From the NCBI GenBank assembly GCA_907163375.1, contig CAJQUW010004571.1, positions 28,883 to 92,882 on the forward strand: a stretch of DNA of 64,000 nucleotides. The letters run 5' to 3'. This DNA comes from Prostheceraeus crozeri (lineage: Eukaryota > Platyhelminthes > Polycladida > Euryleptidae). The notes under the pieces are model-generated. The model saw only the letters and a list, made by a program, of their open reading frames with translations, ran no database searches and had not been told where the DNA came from. Positions within the stretch are counted from its first letter, which is position 1, and each line of letters starts with the position of its first letter. Shown here one piece after another: positions 1 through 13,000 of this stretch. The position numbers and the translations under genes are program-made.

Positions 1-385
1 AGTCGGTGAAAACTGAATTAAAAACTTAAATTTCAACCAAGAAAGCACGGATAATATCGCGACTTTTTCATGAAAACTTCCATTATAATACGGAGCATGA
101 AATTCCTTTGATAATCAGCTTGATTTCCGCTTAGTTGGGATGATTAATAGCAAATATTCATTCCTTTTGGTATCCAACTTGCTTCATACTACTTACAACG
201 GAGAGTCATCTCGATAGTATTTAAATTGGCAAAATTTTGACTTTTTTAAAACTGCTCAAATAAATTTTTGGACCACGGGAACGCAATCTCCGCAAAAAAA
301 TTAATATTTTCGTATAAAAAGTTTCACTGTAAACACATACTTTTTTGAGTCGACACTCTACCTATATATCCCTACTCTATGGTAC
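1..385 (+). repeat. Unclassified interspersed repeat, family R2, partial copy
   Basis: This copy is cut by the window edge. It shares long stretches with 7240-7840 (minus), 8180-8812, 9025-9252 and 28737-29345 (minus). All copies carry a block around 'GGACCACGGGAACGCAATCT' followed by an A-run. They finish with a conserved end reading GAGTCGACACTCTACC then CTACTCTATGG (about 347-382 here). The ends look element-like but I could not define a target duplication, so the class is unknown. Confidence 0.7.
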
Positions 386-1614
386 GTAGTATAATAATAT
401 TGCTAGCGTTGTCGGTGTCGGAGAGTGTACTGTTATTGTCGACTTTTTTTTGGTTTGAGTGGCGTCCAGAAAGTTACGAAACGGCATCAGTGATTGTGAG
501 CTTAGTAAAGATGCTTTAGACAATATTTATTATACAGTCTTCCACATCGTGAGAGCACCAAAAGATGATAATGTTTGATGCCGCATCAAGCAGCGAATGA
601 TTAATTGCATAATTAGCAATTAGACATTTGAGATTAAAAAAAAATGCTGGAGTTTGTGGAACTATAAAATAATTTATATATTTCGAGGTCTTAATTTGCA
701 ATGGCTATAAGATCATCAAGAAATCTGTCCATATTTTCGAACACACCGTCAAACATAAAGATGATACATCGCCAGCATTTGCTTGCCTCTAACAAATATT
801 TCTTTTCATTACAGGCCCACTCATTGGTGTAGTGCGTATTAGGATGGGTAAGTATAGCACTTTGATGCTTTGGTTTTCGCGGATGCACACATTTTACAGA
901 TAATTAAATTAATTGGTTTAAGAGACAATTAAATATATTCATATTACAAGCCTTAACATGTGAAAAGTTGTTAATGTCAACATGACTATTAGAACAACAT
1001 GAATCTGAAACTAATCAGGTATAAACAGTCTTCATCAAAATCAACTAAGTTGCGATATTGCGGAGAAAGTTAATGATCCATGATTTATACTAAGGAACGA
1101 AATTATGACACAAGCCATAGACAGAACTAAGTCCGTTTAAATGAAGTGCTTCCACACTGTGGAAATAAATATGATCGTTCGCGGATCGCTGCAATCCGCT
1201 CTTTTATTAATTTCATACATACCTTACATGGCAAATTTTGTTGATAGATGCAAATTTCTTTTGTCTTCTTTACTGCTCGTTGGGAAAGCAGTGATAGCAG
1301 AAATAATTGTTAAGTTGAAACTGAGTCCCTAGTTCAAATTTTCATCATAGGTTTTATTTTTCCATGGTTTGTGTTGTCCCCTTTCTTTGGTAAGTTTTAG
1401 GTGGCTGTTGTATAAATTAAAAAATACTTATAGTCGAAGACTTTTTACAAATTTTATTTTGCATTGTCCTCATGTATACTGTATGTTGTTTAAACAGTAT
1501 TTTCATAGGAAATCAAGCAACACGGAAGATGTTGAGCACAAGTCAAACGTCAGTCAGATTGAACAACAGGTCCCGAGTGCTTTGTTGTCTTGTGTTTACG
1601 TCGTTATGTAATTG

Positions 1615-1845
1615 ATAATGCATAGATTTGAGGTCATTATTTGCTGTAATTACTGAGAGCTGAAGGCTCGAGGTTATTATGACAAATCATGACCGAAGAA
1701 ATCTATGCATTATTTGTTATAATGCATGAGTTTTTTCGTAGAAGTGTGCACCAGGTTAATAATTTCCAATCGGGAAAATAATTACCTGCTTCGTGGAACT
1801 TATTAACCTGTGGACATAGAAAGCCTTACAAAATCATGCATTATA
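1615..1845. repeat. Two consecutive short foldbacks
   Basis: ATAATGCATAGATTT at 1615-1629 is matched by its exact reverse complement at 1699-1713. TATAATGCATGA at 1718-1729 is matched by its reverse complement at 1834-1845. The arms share the core ATAATGCAT, suggesting a small palindromic repeat or MITE rather than an RNA gene. Confidence 0.6.
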
Positions 1846-2864
1846 GTCAGCTATATATGCAGCTAATTCATCCTAGCATAAGATTTTTACATTTTGCCTG
1901 ACAATATTGCTCTTAGTTGCAATATTGTCCGGTAAATGCCATGCAATTCCTATGGAAGAAAAAAGCCCAATATATGTCCGCTACCACAGATGTTTCAGTG
2001 ATTCATGGATTACATTGAATTTACATTGTCGTTGTAGGCTATGATGTAATTGCCTAAACGAATCGTAAAGCAACTACATGACCAAAGAATGAGATCAATT
2101 GTGTTTTTTACGTTTAAATTGGTCCGTCATTTGGATCCACCCATCGTCTATTGGTGTTGGTGTAAAGCATGGATTCAATACATTCAAGTGCGCATACGAA
2201 ACATCTATTTGGGTCCTGTGATCATACGACTTCACATGCAAAATTACACAGGAAGAGATTCGTCGGAAGATTTGTGTCTAAGTCACAGGATACCATTTAC
2301 TTTTAGAATGAGCGAGATTTTTATGCATATGCTTCGTCCTCTGATAAATTTCATGCATGATATCAGTATGCTACGATAATCGTGACATTAAATTTGGTTG
2401 TTGAATCAATTGCTTGAACTACATATTGTAATGTCCATGTGCTTGATTCTATTCTCTCAAATCCTTCCATGAAGATTAGCATTCCGGATGAAAATGTTCA
2501 CAATTTTGTCCTGTCTTTTTCACTAGAAAAGGAGTTATTTGCTATCCATTAACGAAATTCACATTATGAACAAATTCTCCTTTCTTACTCAGACACCATT
2601 TTTTGAAATGCAGTTGATGAAACTTAAGAAAGTATAAATAAGTGAACTGAATAAAACATAAGTACTCCTATTCACTTTTAATTACCATTCTGTTCACGTA
2701 ATAGAGTTGTGCTGATTTCCCTACTTACGTTGACTAGCCATTGCTAGATAGCCTATACAGCCTGTAGTCATGAATTTCCACTGCTAGGAATTTGAATTAT
2801 AATGTTCTATGTCATTTTCAACATAGTGTTGTCATTTTTAACATAGTCCGAGCCATTACCTTGG

Positions 2865-2992
2865 ATAAATTATAATAGGAATATTGTCATAGCTTCATCG
2901 GACAAATAATACAGATATCCTTGGACGCTAACGCGTCCTCGGATAATCTGCATTATTGTCTTCTAGATTATGACAATATTCCTATATTATTG
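2865..2992. repeat. Long imperfect hairpin, about 125 nt
   Basis: The outer arms AGGAATATTGTCATA and TATGACAATATTCCT flank further paired blocks (ACAAATAATACAGAT with ATCTGCATTATTGT). The tip is the perfect hairpin GGACGC-TAAC-GCGTCC. The near full-length fold suggests a foldback MITE; a microRNA-type hairpin is possible but not supported by any other evidence. Confidence 0.6.
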
Positions 2993-3768
2993 ACTATCTA
3001 TTGAAGATGTAGACATCGCCTTTTTGGGTCGGAATGCATCATGCTGCAGTTCATAGAAGTAGATAGTAGGACTTTCTATGGTATTGTTAATTTCTACGGT
3101 GCAGTTAGTCAATGAAAAGTAGCATGAACATCAAATATATTGTGCGTAATTTAGCTATGGTATAATGAGGAAAAAGAAGGTAAATGATGTATTTCATAAT
3201 GGTGATATTTGGATCAATTCATCGCACAATTATTTTAGAAATCTAGGTTGGCATAAGTCTACATATGCATTCATAGAATTCTGCCCGCTTTCTTTCTACA
3301 TTGATGCATAGTCGAACTCAAATGCGCACGTTATTGCTAACATGTTTTTCGGACAAAAATGTAAAAATAATTGTACGATTATAAATGTCTAGACCTCCTT
3401 GGTAATGCATGCAATGTTGCTGAGCCTAAAAGCTATGACATCAGACGTTCAAGATTTCAATCGTAAAAATACTCAAATCTGTGAATCCATTCTACAATTA
3501 AGACCTTCTAATTTGGAATTGGAGATACATGAACGACCTTAATAGAAAAATGATAGTGGAAATATTGGCTGAAAAACACACTTACTCAGTAATAATATAG
3601 GATTCATTGCCTTTACATCATAGCATTCTATCAAGGTTGGTGGGCATAAATCGTAAATTTCTAATTTATGCCTGCCCAATTTCAAAGATTTTCAATGGAG
3701 CTACAACTTCACATTTATGCCATCCGTTTCAACATATCTATTTTAAACATCATCATTTCAATGCTAAT

Positions 3769-4364
3769 CACAGAATTAATATTTTGTTTATCTGCATCGG
3801 TTTGCTAGAAGTGTGATTAATACGAAATTGACGGCACATCGAGGAACCTATTGAGTGGGCAAAAAGGAATTCCTTATACCTTACAGAGATAGGAAAAAAG
3901 TCGTGCGTCGCTTGCGGATTAATGTGAGTTCCAGCAAAGTGCTTCGAATTCCAAAATTCCTTCAGATTCGAAGAATTCAGATCATCGCGCACAAGTTTTC
4001 TCCATGATGTTGGCTCTTCCGATCATTATTAAAAAAGTAGCAGGCGTACGAAAATTAGTTCACTTGTTGATTTTACATCCTCTCCTCGGCATTGATCATT
4101 GTATATAGTGCATACATTTAATCGAAGCCAGGCATCGATGTGTGTTTCGGTGTGTGCGAAGTGATATCACAGCACGCACGCATCTCTCACTGGCTCTGCT
4201 GACAGCTTATTGTTTGCGATTTCCAATAGCAAGCGATACACGAATTATCCATTCGAGAAGGAGCAAGTTGTCGAATTCTGTGATGTGCCATTTCGATATT
4301 AAGGTAACATACAATTCTTCCTTTCTAGGAAACCGTAGCGCGCGCAGATGAATCTAATTCTGTG
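3769..4364 (+). mobile_element. Non-autonomous hAT-type element, copy 1
   Basis: The ends are CACAGAATTA and its inverse TAATTCTGTG. The flanks are ATGCTAAT (3761-3768) and GAGCTAAT (4365-4372), an 8-bp duplication with two mismatches. Three other copies (4980-5371, 28051-28574, 35681-36280) have perfect 8-bp duplications, which is the hAT signature. The element has no transposase. Its core matches the 35681 copy, while the copies at 4980 and 28051 carry a different core between similar ends. Confidence 0.85.
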
Positions 4365-4398
4365 GAGCTAATGCTCCATCGACATCCATGGTCTACGT

Positions 4399-4522
4399 CA
4401 TGAATATAGGAATTATAGCTATCTGTCGAGGGCATAAATTGGAAGATATCCGAGGGCGCACAGCGCACGGTGATGTCTTCTAATTTATGCCCAACGACAG
4501 ATAGCTGTAATTTCTATTCATG
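4399..4522. repeat. Inner hairpin with about 50-bp arms
   Basis: CATGAATA, ATAGCTATCTGTC and GGGCATAAATT on the left pair with inverted counterparts on the right. The apex near 4453-4475 is GC-rich and contains GCGCAC twice. It forms the centre of the foldback at 3688-4646. Confidence 0.6.
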
Positions 4523-4979
4523 CCTGAACTATCTTGGATTAAAAAAACAATTATGACCTGGTCCAGAGTATTAGCATTGAAATGATCATGTTCAAAATAG
4601 ATGAAAACGGAGGGCATAAATAGGATTTTGTAGTTCCATTGAAAATACATTGAAATGCATTCACTGATAACTCAAATTTCAAATATCATTTGTGATCATC
4701 ACATTTTCCCCATGATGGCTATAACACGGAATTAATGAGAATAAGCCTTGGGCATGCGACATCATTTGTGTGATGGAAAACCCAAGTAAAACGATATGTT
4801 TATTGGTAAATATAATATTGAGGAATTTTCGTCCCTGCATGCGCAGGTCATGATCACAATTGAAACAATTCACGAGACCAGACTGTTGTTACAGTTATTC
4901 ACTCTAACTCACATCACGGATGCACAATGCCATAGAAATGCGACAAAAGGCAGCCAGCAAAGATAAAGGCAACCACAAT

Positions 4980-5371
4980 CACTGAATTAGATTGCTTAAT
5001 CGTGTCACTTAGCTGGAAGTGCTCCGATCGCCACGATTCTTTCAGATTCGAGGAATGCAGATCATTGCGCAAAAGTTTTCTCGATAATGTTGGCCCTGCC
5101 GATCATTATTCAAAAAGTTAGCAGGCGCACGAAAAAACGTTCAGAGCTTCTTTGTAGAATTTGACATCGACTGTGTCTCTTTGCTGTGTGATCCGGTTGA
5201 TAACAGTCACTGAAACTTTGCACAATTTGGCGTGTTTAATGTTGAACTGGCTGCTCACTGTTCGATTGCTATGGTATTTAGTCAGGAGATTGTGCCATTT
5301 CATTAACGCTACATGTTCCAATGCTTCCTTTCTAGTTAAACAGAAGAAGAGACGACCTGTCTAATTCTATG
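4980..5371 (+). mobile_element. Non-autonomous hAT-type element, copy 2
   Basis: The ends are CACTGAATTA and TAATTCTATG. ACCACAAT occurs at both 4972-4979 and 5372-5379, a perfect 8-bp target duplication. The core (about 5140-5355) resembles the minus-strand copy at 28051-28574, not the copies at 3769 and 35681, so this is a second subfamily. No protein is encoded. Confidence 0.88.
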
Positions 5372-5379
5372 ACCACAAT

Positions 5380-7023
5380 AGTCAATCGACAGGCATATAC
5401 GTCAGAGCTAAGAAGTACTTGATAAAGGAATGCATTGTGTACAATAAATAAAATACAACAATTATTAGTAATAAGAGGAAAAAAGAAAGACAGATTAAAA
5501 ACGAATAAAATAAGAAGGTAGAAAAAATGCACACATGAACTTACAAGAGAGTGCCCCACGCGTCTTCCAAATTATCAAATGCACGATTACCACTTCTATG
5601 TACACGATTGAACCAGGCTTCCTTGAAAATCCGACGGTGATAATTTCCTTCTCGACAAAGAATCTCCGCAGTCTCCCAAACGGAATTGTGTACACCTGAT
5701 GAGTGATCTGAACTCAGACGACGAAATATTTTGATCAGCAATATTTTCACCACTAATTGAAGTTAACCCTGCGAAATTCCCTTTCTCTCCATGCATACAT
5801 ATAGGCCTACATTCTTTTATTGACATAACTTTGACAGCATTTGACATTTTCGGCATTGCTGTTGATGTAAAATTTGCCATTTTGATGAATGTTGCTGATC
5901 AAGGCATTTAAATGATTTCACTCTCGTCCTCGTGTTCCAAGCTCCCTGATCAAGCACTTGAGGAAGATGAAGCATACAGTACAATATAGTGCACACTGTT
6001 GCTTTTCATCCTCCTGAAATATTAATTTGAAGAAGTTTACCCACGTTGACATTTTTGCCAGATGAAGATGATAGCATGGTGAACACATATTTCAAAATTC
6101 AGCTGATTATTATTATTTCAATAATATTTAAAATTTCACTTTTGGTTTCATGTTATCTAGCTTCAAAGCAGACAAGTAAATGAAAGTTGTTTATTACACC
6201 TTGGTTTGCTTGGTAACAAGTATATTTCACTTGCATGCAGATTTTAAAAGGACGTTAACTATTTTCGCACACCTCGACCGCAACAGTATCACCGCATGAG
6301 CGTGTGTTTGAGTCCCGACAGAGAAATCATTAGATTTTGTCATCAATTTGATCACCTATTATCAATCAGCCTATTCTGATCACCTAGGTATTCTATGATT
6401 GCCATTCTTGCACATAACAGGCTATTATGACATTCACAGTTTTGCCAGATTGATGATAATAATATCATGCAATAATCGAAGCTGATCGTTGATATTAGCG
6501 CTTATAATACACGCAGATCAGGAAGATAAGTTTTATTCGTTACATTGGGTGTAGATTATTCAGTTACAGCATCAACATGCACATATATATTTGAAGTTAC
6601 TTTGAAGTCGGCATATTTCATGTGCTGCAGTGAAGTATATGAAGCTTCTACTAGTATTATCAACCATATTCTCGAACTTAACTGTAGATATCACCGCTTC
6701 TTCCATTAATCTGGCATTATGACCAAAATAACATGCATTAATTAATTCAAACCATCAAGCCTATAACAACGTTTACTAAATATTAGCAAATATGTATTAC
6801 AGGCTATACGAGTATGAGAGCGCAATTGTTAGCGGGGTTGGTTCGTAGTTAAATATGTTAAATGTAAATCAGGTAGTAAAATTCTTATTACTAAATTTAT
6901 GCGCTTTCAATGCGGAAACGATGGAATGGACTTACTATACTGGACAACAGGCATGATTAGTATAAATACGGACATGTTAAATGCTTTTGTATAAAATAGT
7001 GCATTCGTGCAGTACTGAAAATT
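5380..7023. other. Gene-free stretch
   Basis: AT-rich DNA. I see no recognisable gene, splice-consistent exon series or named repeat. Overlapping short frames at 5332-5880 on the minus strand show no family motif. Confidence 0.55.
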
Positions 7024-9024
7024 CCCACATGATTCCGTAGCGATTTATTGTGGTGTGATAATGAAAAATCGAATCACACGGTGACTCTGTCTTAATTAAT
7101 TTAGCCATACATTATCCTAGTCTGAGAGCGACCGTAAACTTCTTCATTGCAACTATCTCAAACGTTGAAAGAGCATAGGCCTTATTTGTTCCTCAGAAAG
7201 CAAATTTAATCGAGAAATCACTTTGCAGAAATAATCGCGCCATAGAGTAGGCATACATCGGTAGAGTGTCGACTCAAATAAGTATCTGTATACAGCATAG
7301 AGTGAAAATTTTCATATGAACAGATTCAGTTTTTTTGCGGAGATTACGTTTCCGTGGTCCAAAAAATTATTTGAGCAGTTTTTAAAAAATCAAAATTTTG
7401 TCAATTTAAACATTACCGAGATGACTCTCCTATATAAGTAGTATGAAACAAGTTGGATATCAGAAAGAATGAATATTTGCTAACAAGCATCCTAACTAAG
7501 CGGAAATTAAGCTGATTATCAAAGGAATTTCATGATCCCTATTAAAATGGAAGTCTTCATAAAAAAGTCGCGGCATTATTCGTGCTGTCTGGGAATCACT
7601 AAATTTATGTTTCATTTCTTGAATCTGAATAGTGATGTGGACCCATTTACATCTTTCAAAGCTTATTGAAATCCTTGTCTTTGATTATGTGATTTTGCTC
7701 GACCAGTGGCTGGTTGCCTGTGATATGATCGTTCACGCATAAGAAAATACTCTTGAGTTTGAGCATGAAAGCAATAGGAACCCATCGAATTGCTAATTTA
7801 GCAAGTATTACCTCTCCAATGCTGTCATGACAGATCATGAGAATCTGTAAAATGCCATCATTCCTTTTGCATTACTATCATGATCATTCAAAAACATCAT
7901 GTAACACAAAAACTATCCGTGCGAGTATACTAAAACTATTGGAATATACAATTTAGATCAGTTTCGCCCATAGAGTAGGTATATTAGGTAGAATGGTAAC
8001 TCCGCATTTACTAAATCCCCAATGTGTATACACTTTCGATTTTATTGAATGAACTCGTGGGTGATACAGTTGGTAATTGTTGCCAAATGTGAGATGTGCA
8101 AATGCTTGCTGTTTTGAAGAAATTGCCACGGAATCGAGTGATCATGTTTGTAATGCAGAAGGAATTATGGTATTTTACAGATTCTCAGTGTCATGACAGC
8201 ATTGGAGATTTAATGTTTGTTAAATTAGCAATTCGATGGGTTCCTATTGCTTTCATGCTCAAACTCAAGAGTATTTTCTTATGCGTGAACGATCACATCA
8301 CAGGCAACCAGCCACTGGCCGAGCAAAATCACATAATCAAAGACAATGATTTCAATAAGCTTTGAAAGATGAAAATCGGTCCACATCACTATTCAGATTC
8401 AAGAAATAAAACATGAATTTAGTGATCGAATCATAAAATCATGCCAGTTAAAATTGAATTAAAAACTTGAAATTTCAGGCAAGAAAGCACGAATGATATC
8501 CCGACTTTTCCATGAAGACTTTCATTATAATACAATTCATGAAAGTCCTTTGTTAATCAGTTAATTATTAAAAAATATTCATTGCTTTTGATATCCTTAA
8601 TGTTTCATGCTACTTATATAGGGTCATCTCGGTAGTATATAAATTGGCAAAATTTTGATTTTTTAAAAACTGCTCAAATAATTTTTTGGACCACGGAAAC
8701 GTAATCTCCGCAAAAAAACTGAATCTGTTCATATGAAAATTTTCACTCTATGCTGTATACAGATACTTATTTGAGTCGACACTCTACCTATGTATGCCTA
8801 CTCTATGGCGCGATTATTTCTGCAAAGTGATTTCTCGATTAAATTTGCTTTCTGAGGAACAGATAAGGCCTATGCTCTTTCAACGTTTAAGATAGTTACA
8901 ATGAAGAAGTTTACGGTCGCTCTCAGACTAGGATAATGTATGGCTGAATTAATTAAGATAGAGTCACCGTGTGATGCGATTTTTCATTATCACACCACAA
9001 TAAATCGCTACGGAATCATGTGGG
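7024..9024. repeat. 2-kb palindrome containing R2 repeats
   Basis: The left arm (7024-about 7885) and right arm (about 8139-9024) are inverted copies with a spacer of about 250 bp. The outer tips are CCCACATGATTCCGTAGCG and its reverse complement. Inside both arms sits an R2 copy, including mirrored short frames (7656-7838 minus, 8180-8365 plus) that share the stretch AIRWVPIAFMLKLK. The spacer (near 7968) repeats the CATAGAGTAGG-type R2 end. Arm divergence is modest, so the inversion is fairly recent. No function is assigned. Confidence 0.8.
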
Positions 9025-9252
9025 AAAAATATTCATTGCTTTTGATATCCTTAATGTTTCATGCTACTTATATATAGTCATCTCGGTAGTATATAAATTG
9101 GCAAAAGTTTGACTTTTTAAAAAATGCTCAAATAATTTTTTGGACCACGGGAGCGTAATCTCCGCAAAAAACTGAATCTTTTGATACAAAAATTTTCACT
9201 CAGATACTGTTTTGAGTCGACACTCTACCTATATATCCCTACTCTATGATTT
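9025..9252 (+). repeat. Partial R2 repeat abutting the palindrome
   Basis: This is the last third of the R2 repeat, from the ATATTCATT block through GAGTCGACACTCTACC to CTACTCTATG. It starts exactly where the right palindrome arm stops, suggesting the palindrome or this copy was inserted into the other. Confidence 0.65.
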
Positions 9253-10009
9253 AGCCTATTGATTGCAGGTCGGGAATATCTCACAAGTTGCATTTCGAGC
9301 TTAAATACCACACATTTTGTCCTTGCACTTTATATTCCTTTATATTCCTTACACATTTCTTTTCATATTTACTTATATTCTTTCAAAGTTGATGTGAAAG
9401 CATTTGAATCCACTCAGAAAAAAATTCGCACTTGTACGATTCTTTGTAAATTTATAATGCACAAGCGAAAAAAGCGCAAAAGAGTAGTTTTAACCCAGGC
9501 TTCTCGAAGAATTATGGAAAAATTTCACACGGCTGGTGAACTAGCCATATCAAATCAACCTGCAAAGCTTCAAGTCCGGTATAAATTTTTGGATTGACTG
9601 GTTTGAGACATTACGCATCTAAAAGTGGTTTATTGTACACTGTACGACGAAAAATCCATAAGTCAAAGAACACTTGAATCTTTGTCGATCGATTTCGTAT
9701 ATCTTTTAAAGATGCATCATCAGGACATCAAGCCATAAATCAGCAAATTGAGATTTATATACAAATTAAATACATCAAATAAGCGCAGCTGAAAACATGG
9801 CTAAAATGAAATTTACTACAGAAGAAATGGAAAGGTTATTGCGTGTTTACATTTACCTCTATGTAGTACAATTAAAATACATGCAACGGAGCGGATGAAT
9901 CACTCCCTCAATTATTTATTCATAAAATGTTTTTGTGTGACATAAATCCTGTGCTATTTTCTGAATTCTTTGTAGTATAGCTTCATTAAAATTTCACTTC
10001 TATTTTCAG
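9253..10009. other. 5' flank of the repeat-protein gene; unplaced upstream exons
   Basis: A frame at 9259-9597 ends with a basic stretch (KKRKRVVLTQASRRIMEKF) faintly like the N-terminal helix of CENP-B/pogo-type DNA-binding domains. It is too short to assign. A polypyrimidine tract plus AG at 10008-10009 makes a good splice acceptor for the next gene. I did not find a convincing signal-peptide exon or promoter here. Confidence 0.4.
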
Positions 10010-13000
10010 GTCCACCTTGCCGAAAAAATACAATTTCATTGGGCTGCCGATGTCTTCCAAAAGCCGCTTACGGCAGGCACCTCACCATCATCCTCAATAA
10101 GCACAGTCACAGACTCAGACGAGAGGGGCTGAAAATCAGGCAATTAATGATTCGCTGGAAGCATATTGGAAGAGGAATCAACAGAGGTCTTCTGAAAAGA
10201 TTGCGACATCGTTTTCGACATGCCCGAAGAATTGTCTATGTTAGTAGACGCAAATTAAACGGCTTGCGACGTCGCCATCGTCGTTGCAAACTAAACAGGC
10301 AACGTTTGCATTGGTATCACAATCGAATTAGGGTGTCATTGAGGTGGTTGAAACGAAATGCACGACGTATTAGACATTTAGTTGTTGCTAATAGAAGAAG
10401 ACGCCATGCTTTGCGATTGCTACGAAAAAGATCTCACAGATCGAAATCATGCTTTCACATTTTAAGGCGGCATAATGTAAGACTTCGTCTAGCGCAACGT
10501 CGTAGAATCATTCTATTGAGAACACAAAAACGCTTGCGAAGGGGCCTAAAAATGAAGCGAAAGCTGGTACTGCGTTACTCCAAAGCTGTGCGAAGGACAT
10601 GCAGGGGAAATTCTAGGAAACTCATGATCCGGCTGAGACTCAGAGTCAGAAACGGCTTGATTCGTCTCAATAAGGCAAAAAAGCGCCTGTTTCTTATCTT
10701 GAGAAAATATAGACCTATTTTCCGAAAGAGGGTTCACCTCAGACGGTTGATCAGAGTTCATAAACTCATCAGACGCAGAAGCATCAGGAGACACAGATGG
10801 GCTTTCTGCAGCAGGTGCAGGCACTTTAGAAGCAGGACCGTCGCTTGTCGAAGGCGATGTCGTCGTCGGCCTCATAAAAAGAATTATCTACATCGACTTG
10901 TTGTCATTTTCCTACGACGAATGAGACGACTTAACCGCTGTAGAAGAGTGAATATTGGCCGCTTTAGACGAAGATGTTTTGGTCTCTACATGAGAATCAG
11001 AATGATGCTCAGAAACAGGCTTTTAGCCCGACATCTTTGGACATTGACAGGTGTAATGTTGAAAAACCTTCGTCGAAAAGCAAGACTTTGTCGAAAGAGA
11101 AGAGGACACAAAAGCAGACATTGTCGTCGAGTCAGGCGAAAACTGCATGGAGTCAATGCAATGAGAATTTTGATTAGACGACGTAAATTACCCTTTCCAT
11201 GGCGTAGAAGACACATTCATCCAGGACAATGGAGACATCGACGCAGATGGAGAAGGGGCAGAAGGAAGAGACGCGGTCGCTGGGGAAGGAAGCAGAGAAT
11301 CGGTCGACGCTGGCGTGTTTGGGACAGGAGGGGGAGACGATGGCGCTGGATGGTGAAGCGTGGAGGCAGATGGGTCATTCGCTTAGGAGGTCGTTGGATC
11401 AATTTGGGCGGACACGGCGGACACGGAGGACACGGACGCCGTCGCTGGGGAAGGAAGCAGAGAATCGGTCGACGCTGGCGTGTTTGGGACAGGAGGGTCA
11501 GACGATGGCGCTGGATGGTGAAGCGTGGAGGCAGATGGGTCATTCGCTTAGGAGGTCGTTGGATCAATTTGGGCGGACACGGCGGACACGGAGGACACGG
11601 ACGCCGTCGCTGGGGAAGGAAGCAGAGAATCGGTCGACGCTGGCGTGTTTGGGACAGGAGGGTCAGACGATGGCGCTGGATGGTGAAGCGTGGAGGCAGA
11701 TGGGTCATTCGCTTAGGAGGTCGTTGGATCAATTTGGGCGGGCACGGAGGCCACGGAGGCCACGGACGACACGGACGCCGTCGCTGGGGAAGGAAGCAGA
11801 GAATCGGTCGACGCTGGCGTGTTTGGGACAGGAGGGTCAGACGATGGCGCTGGATGGTGAAGCGTGGAGGCAGATGGGTCATTCGCTTAGGAGGTCGTTG
11901 GATCAATTTGGGCGGACACGGCGGACACGGAGGCCACGGAGGACACGGACGCCGTCGCTGGGGAAGGAAGCAGAGAATCGGTCGACGCTGGCGTGTTTGG
12001 GACAGGAGGGTCAGACGATGGCGCTGGATGGTGAAGCGTGGAGGCAGATGGGTCATTCGCTTAGGAGGTCGTTGGATCAATTTGGGCGGGCACGGCGGAC
12101 ACGCACGGAGGACACGGACGCCGTCGCTGGGGCAGGAAGCAGAGCCTCGGTCGACGCTGGCGTGTTTGGGACAGGAGTGGGAGACGATGGCGCTGGATGG
12201 TGAAGCGTGGAGGCAGATGGGTCATTCGCTTAGGAGGTCGTTGGATCAATTTGGGAGGACACGGCGGACACGGAGGACACGGACGCCGTCGCTGGGGAAG
12301 GAAGCAGAGAATCGGTCGACGCTGGCGTGTTTGGGACAGGAGGGTCAGACGATGGCGCTGGATGGTGAAGCGTGGAGGCAGATGGGTCATTCGCTTAGGA
12401 GGTCGTTGGATCAATTTGGGCGGGCACGGCGGACACGCAGGACACGGACGCCGTCGCTGGGGAAGGAAGCAGAGAATCGGTCGACGCTGGCGTGTTTGGG
12501 ACAGGAGGGGGAGACGATGGCGCTGGATGGTGAAGCGTGGAGGCAGATGGGTCATTCGCTTAGGAGGTCGTTGGATCAATTTGGGCGGGCAGGACACGGC
12601 GGACACGGACGCCGTCGCTGGGGAAGGAAGCAGAGAATCGGTCGACGCTGGCGTGTTTGGGACAGGAGGGGGAGACGATGGCGCTGGATGGTGAAGCGTG
12701 GAGGCAGATGGGTCATTCGCTTAGGAGGTCGTTGGATCAATTTGGGAGGACACGGCGGACACGGACGCCGTCGCTGGGGAAGGAAGCAGAGAATCGGTCG
12801 ACGCTGGCGTGTTTGGGACAGGAGGGGGAGACGATGGCGCTGGATGGTGAAGCGTGGAGGCAGATGGGTCATTCGCTTAGGAGGTCGTTGGATCAATTTG
12901 GGCGGACACGGCGGACACGGAGGACACGGACGCCGTCGCTGGGGAAGGAAGCAGAGAATCGGTCGACGCTGGCGTGTTTGGGACAGGAGGGTCAGACGAT

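Larger units (their letters stand above)
386..3687. other. Gene-free, AT-rich stretch with small foldbacks
   Basis: I see no gene with codon-level or family support here; the short open frames look like chance. Besides the hairpins listed separately, a motif reading GGACTTTCTATGGTATTGTT occurs near 3068. It recurs near 20008 and, on the other strand, near 22790, so it probably marks another dispersed repeat. Confidence 0.6.
3688..4646. repeat. Foldback element interrupted by a hAT-type insertion
   Basis: The left arm (3688-3768) and right arm (about 4570-4646) are inverted copies; for example ATTTTCAATGGA on the left pairs with TCCATTGAAAAT on the right. Between them lie the hAT-type element at 3769-4364 and an inner hairpin at 4399-4522. 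The hAT insertion splits the left half, so the foldback is the older element. Confidence 0.65.

Noticed and set aside
10546-10875. Minus-strand Ser/Pro-rich frame opposite the Arg-rich segment
   Set aside because: It is antisense to a frame with diverse arginine codons and has no promoter, splice or family support.
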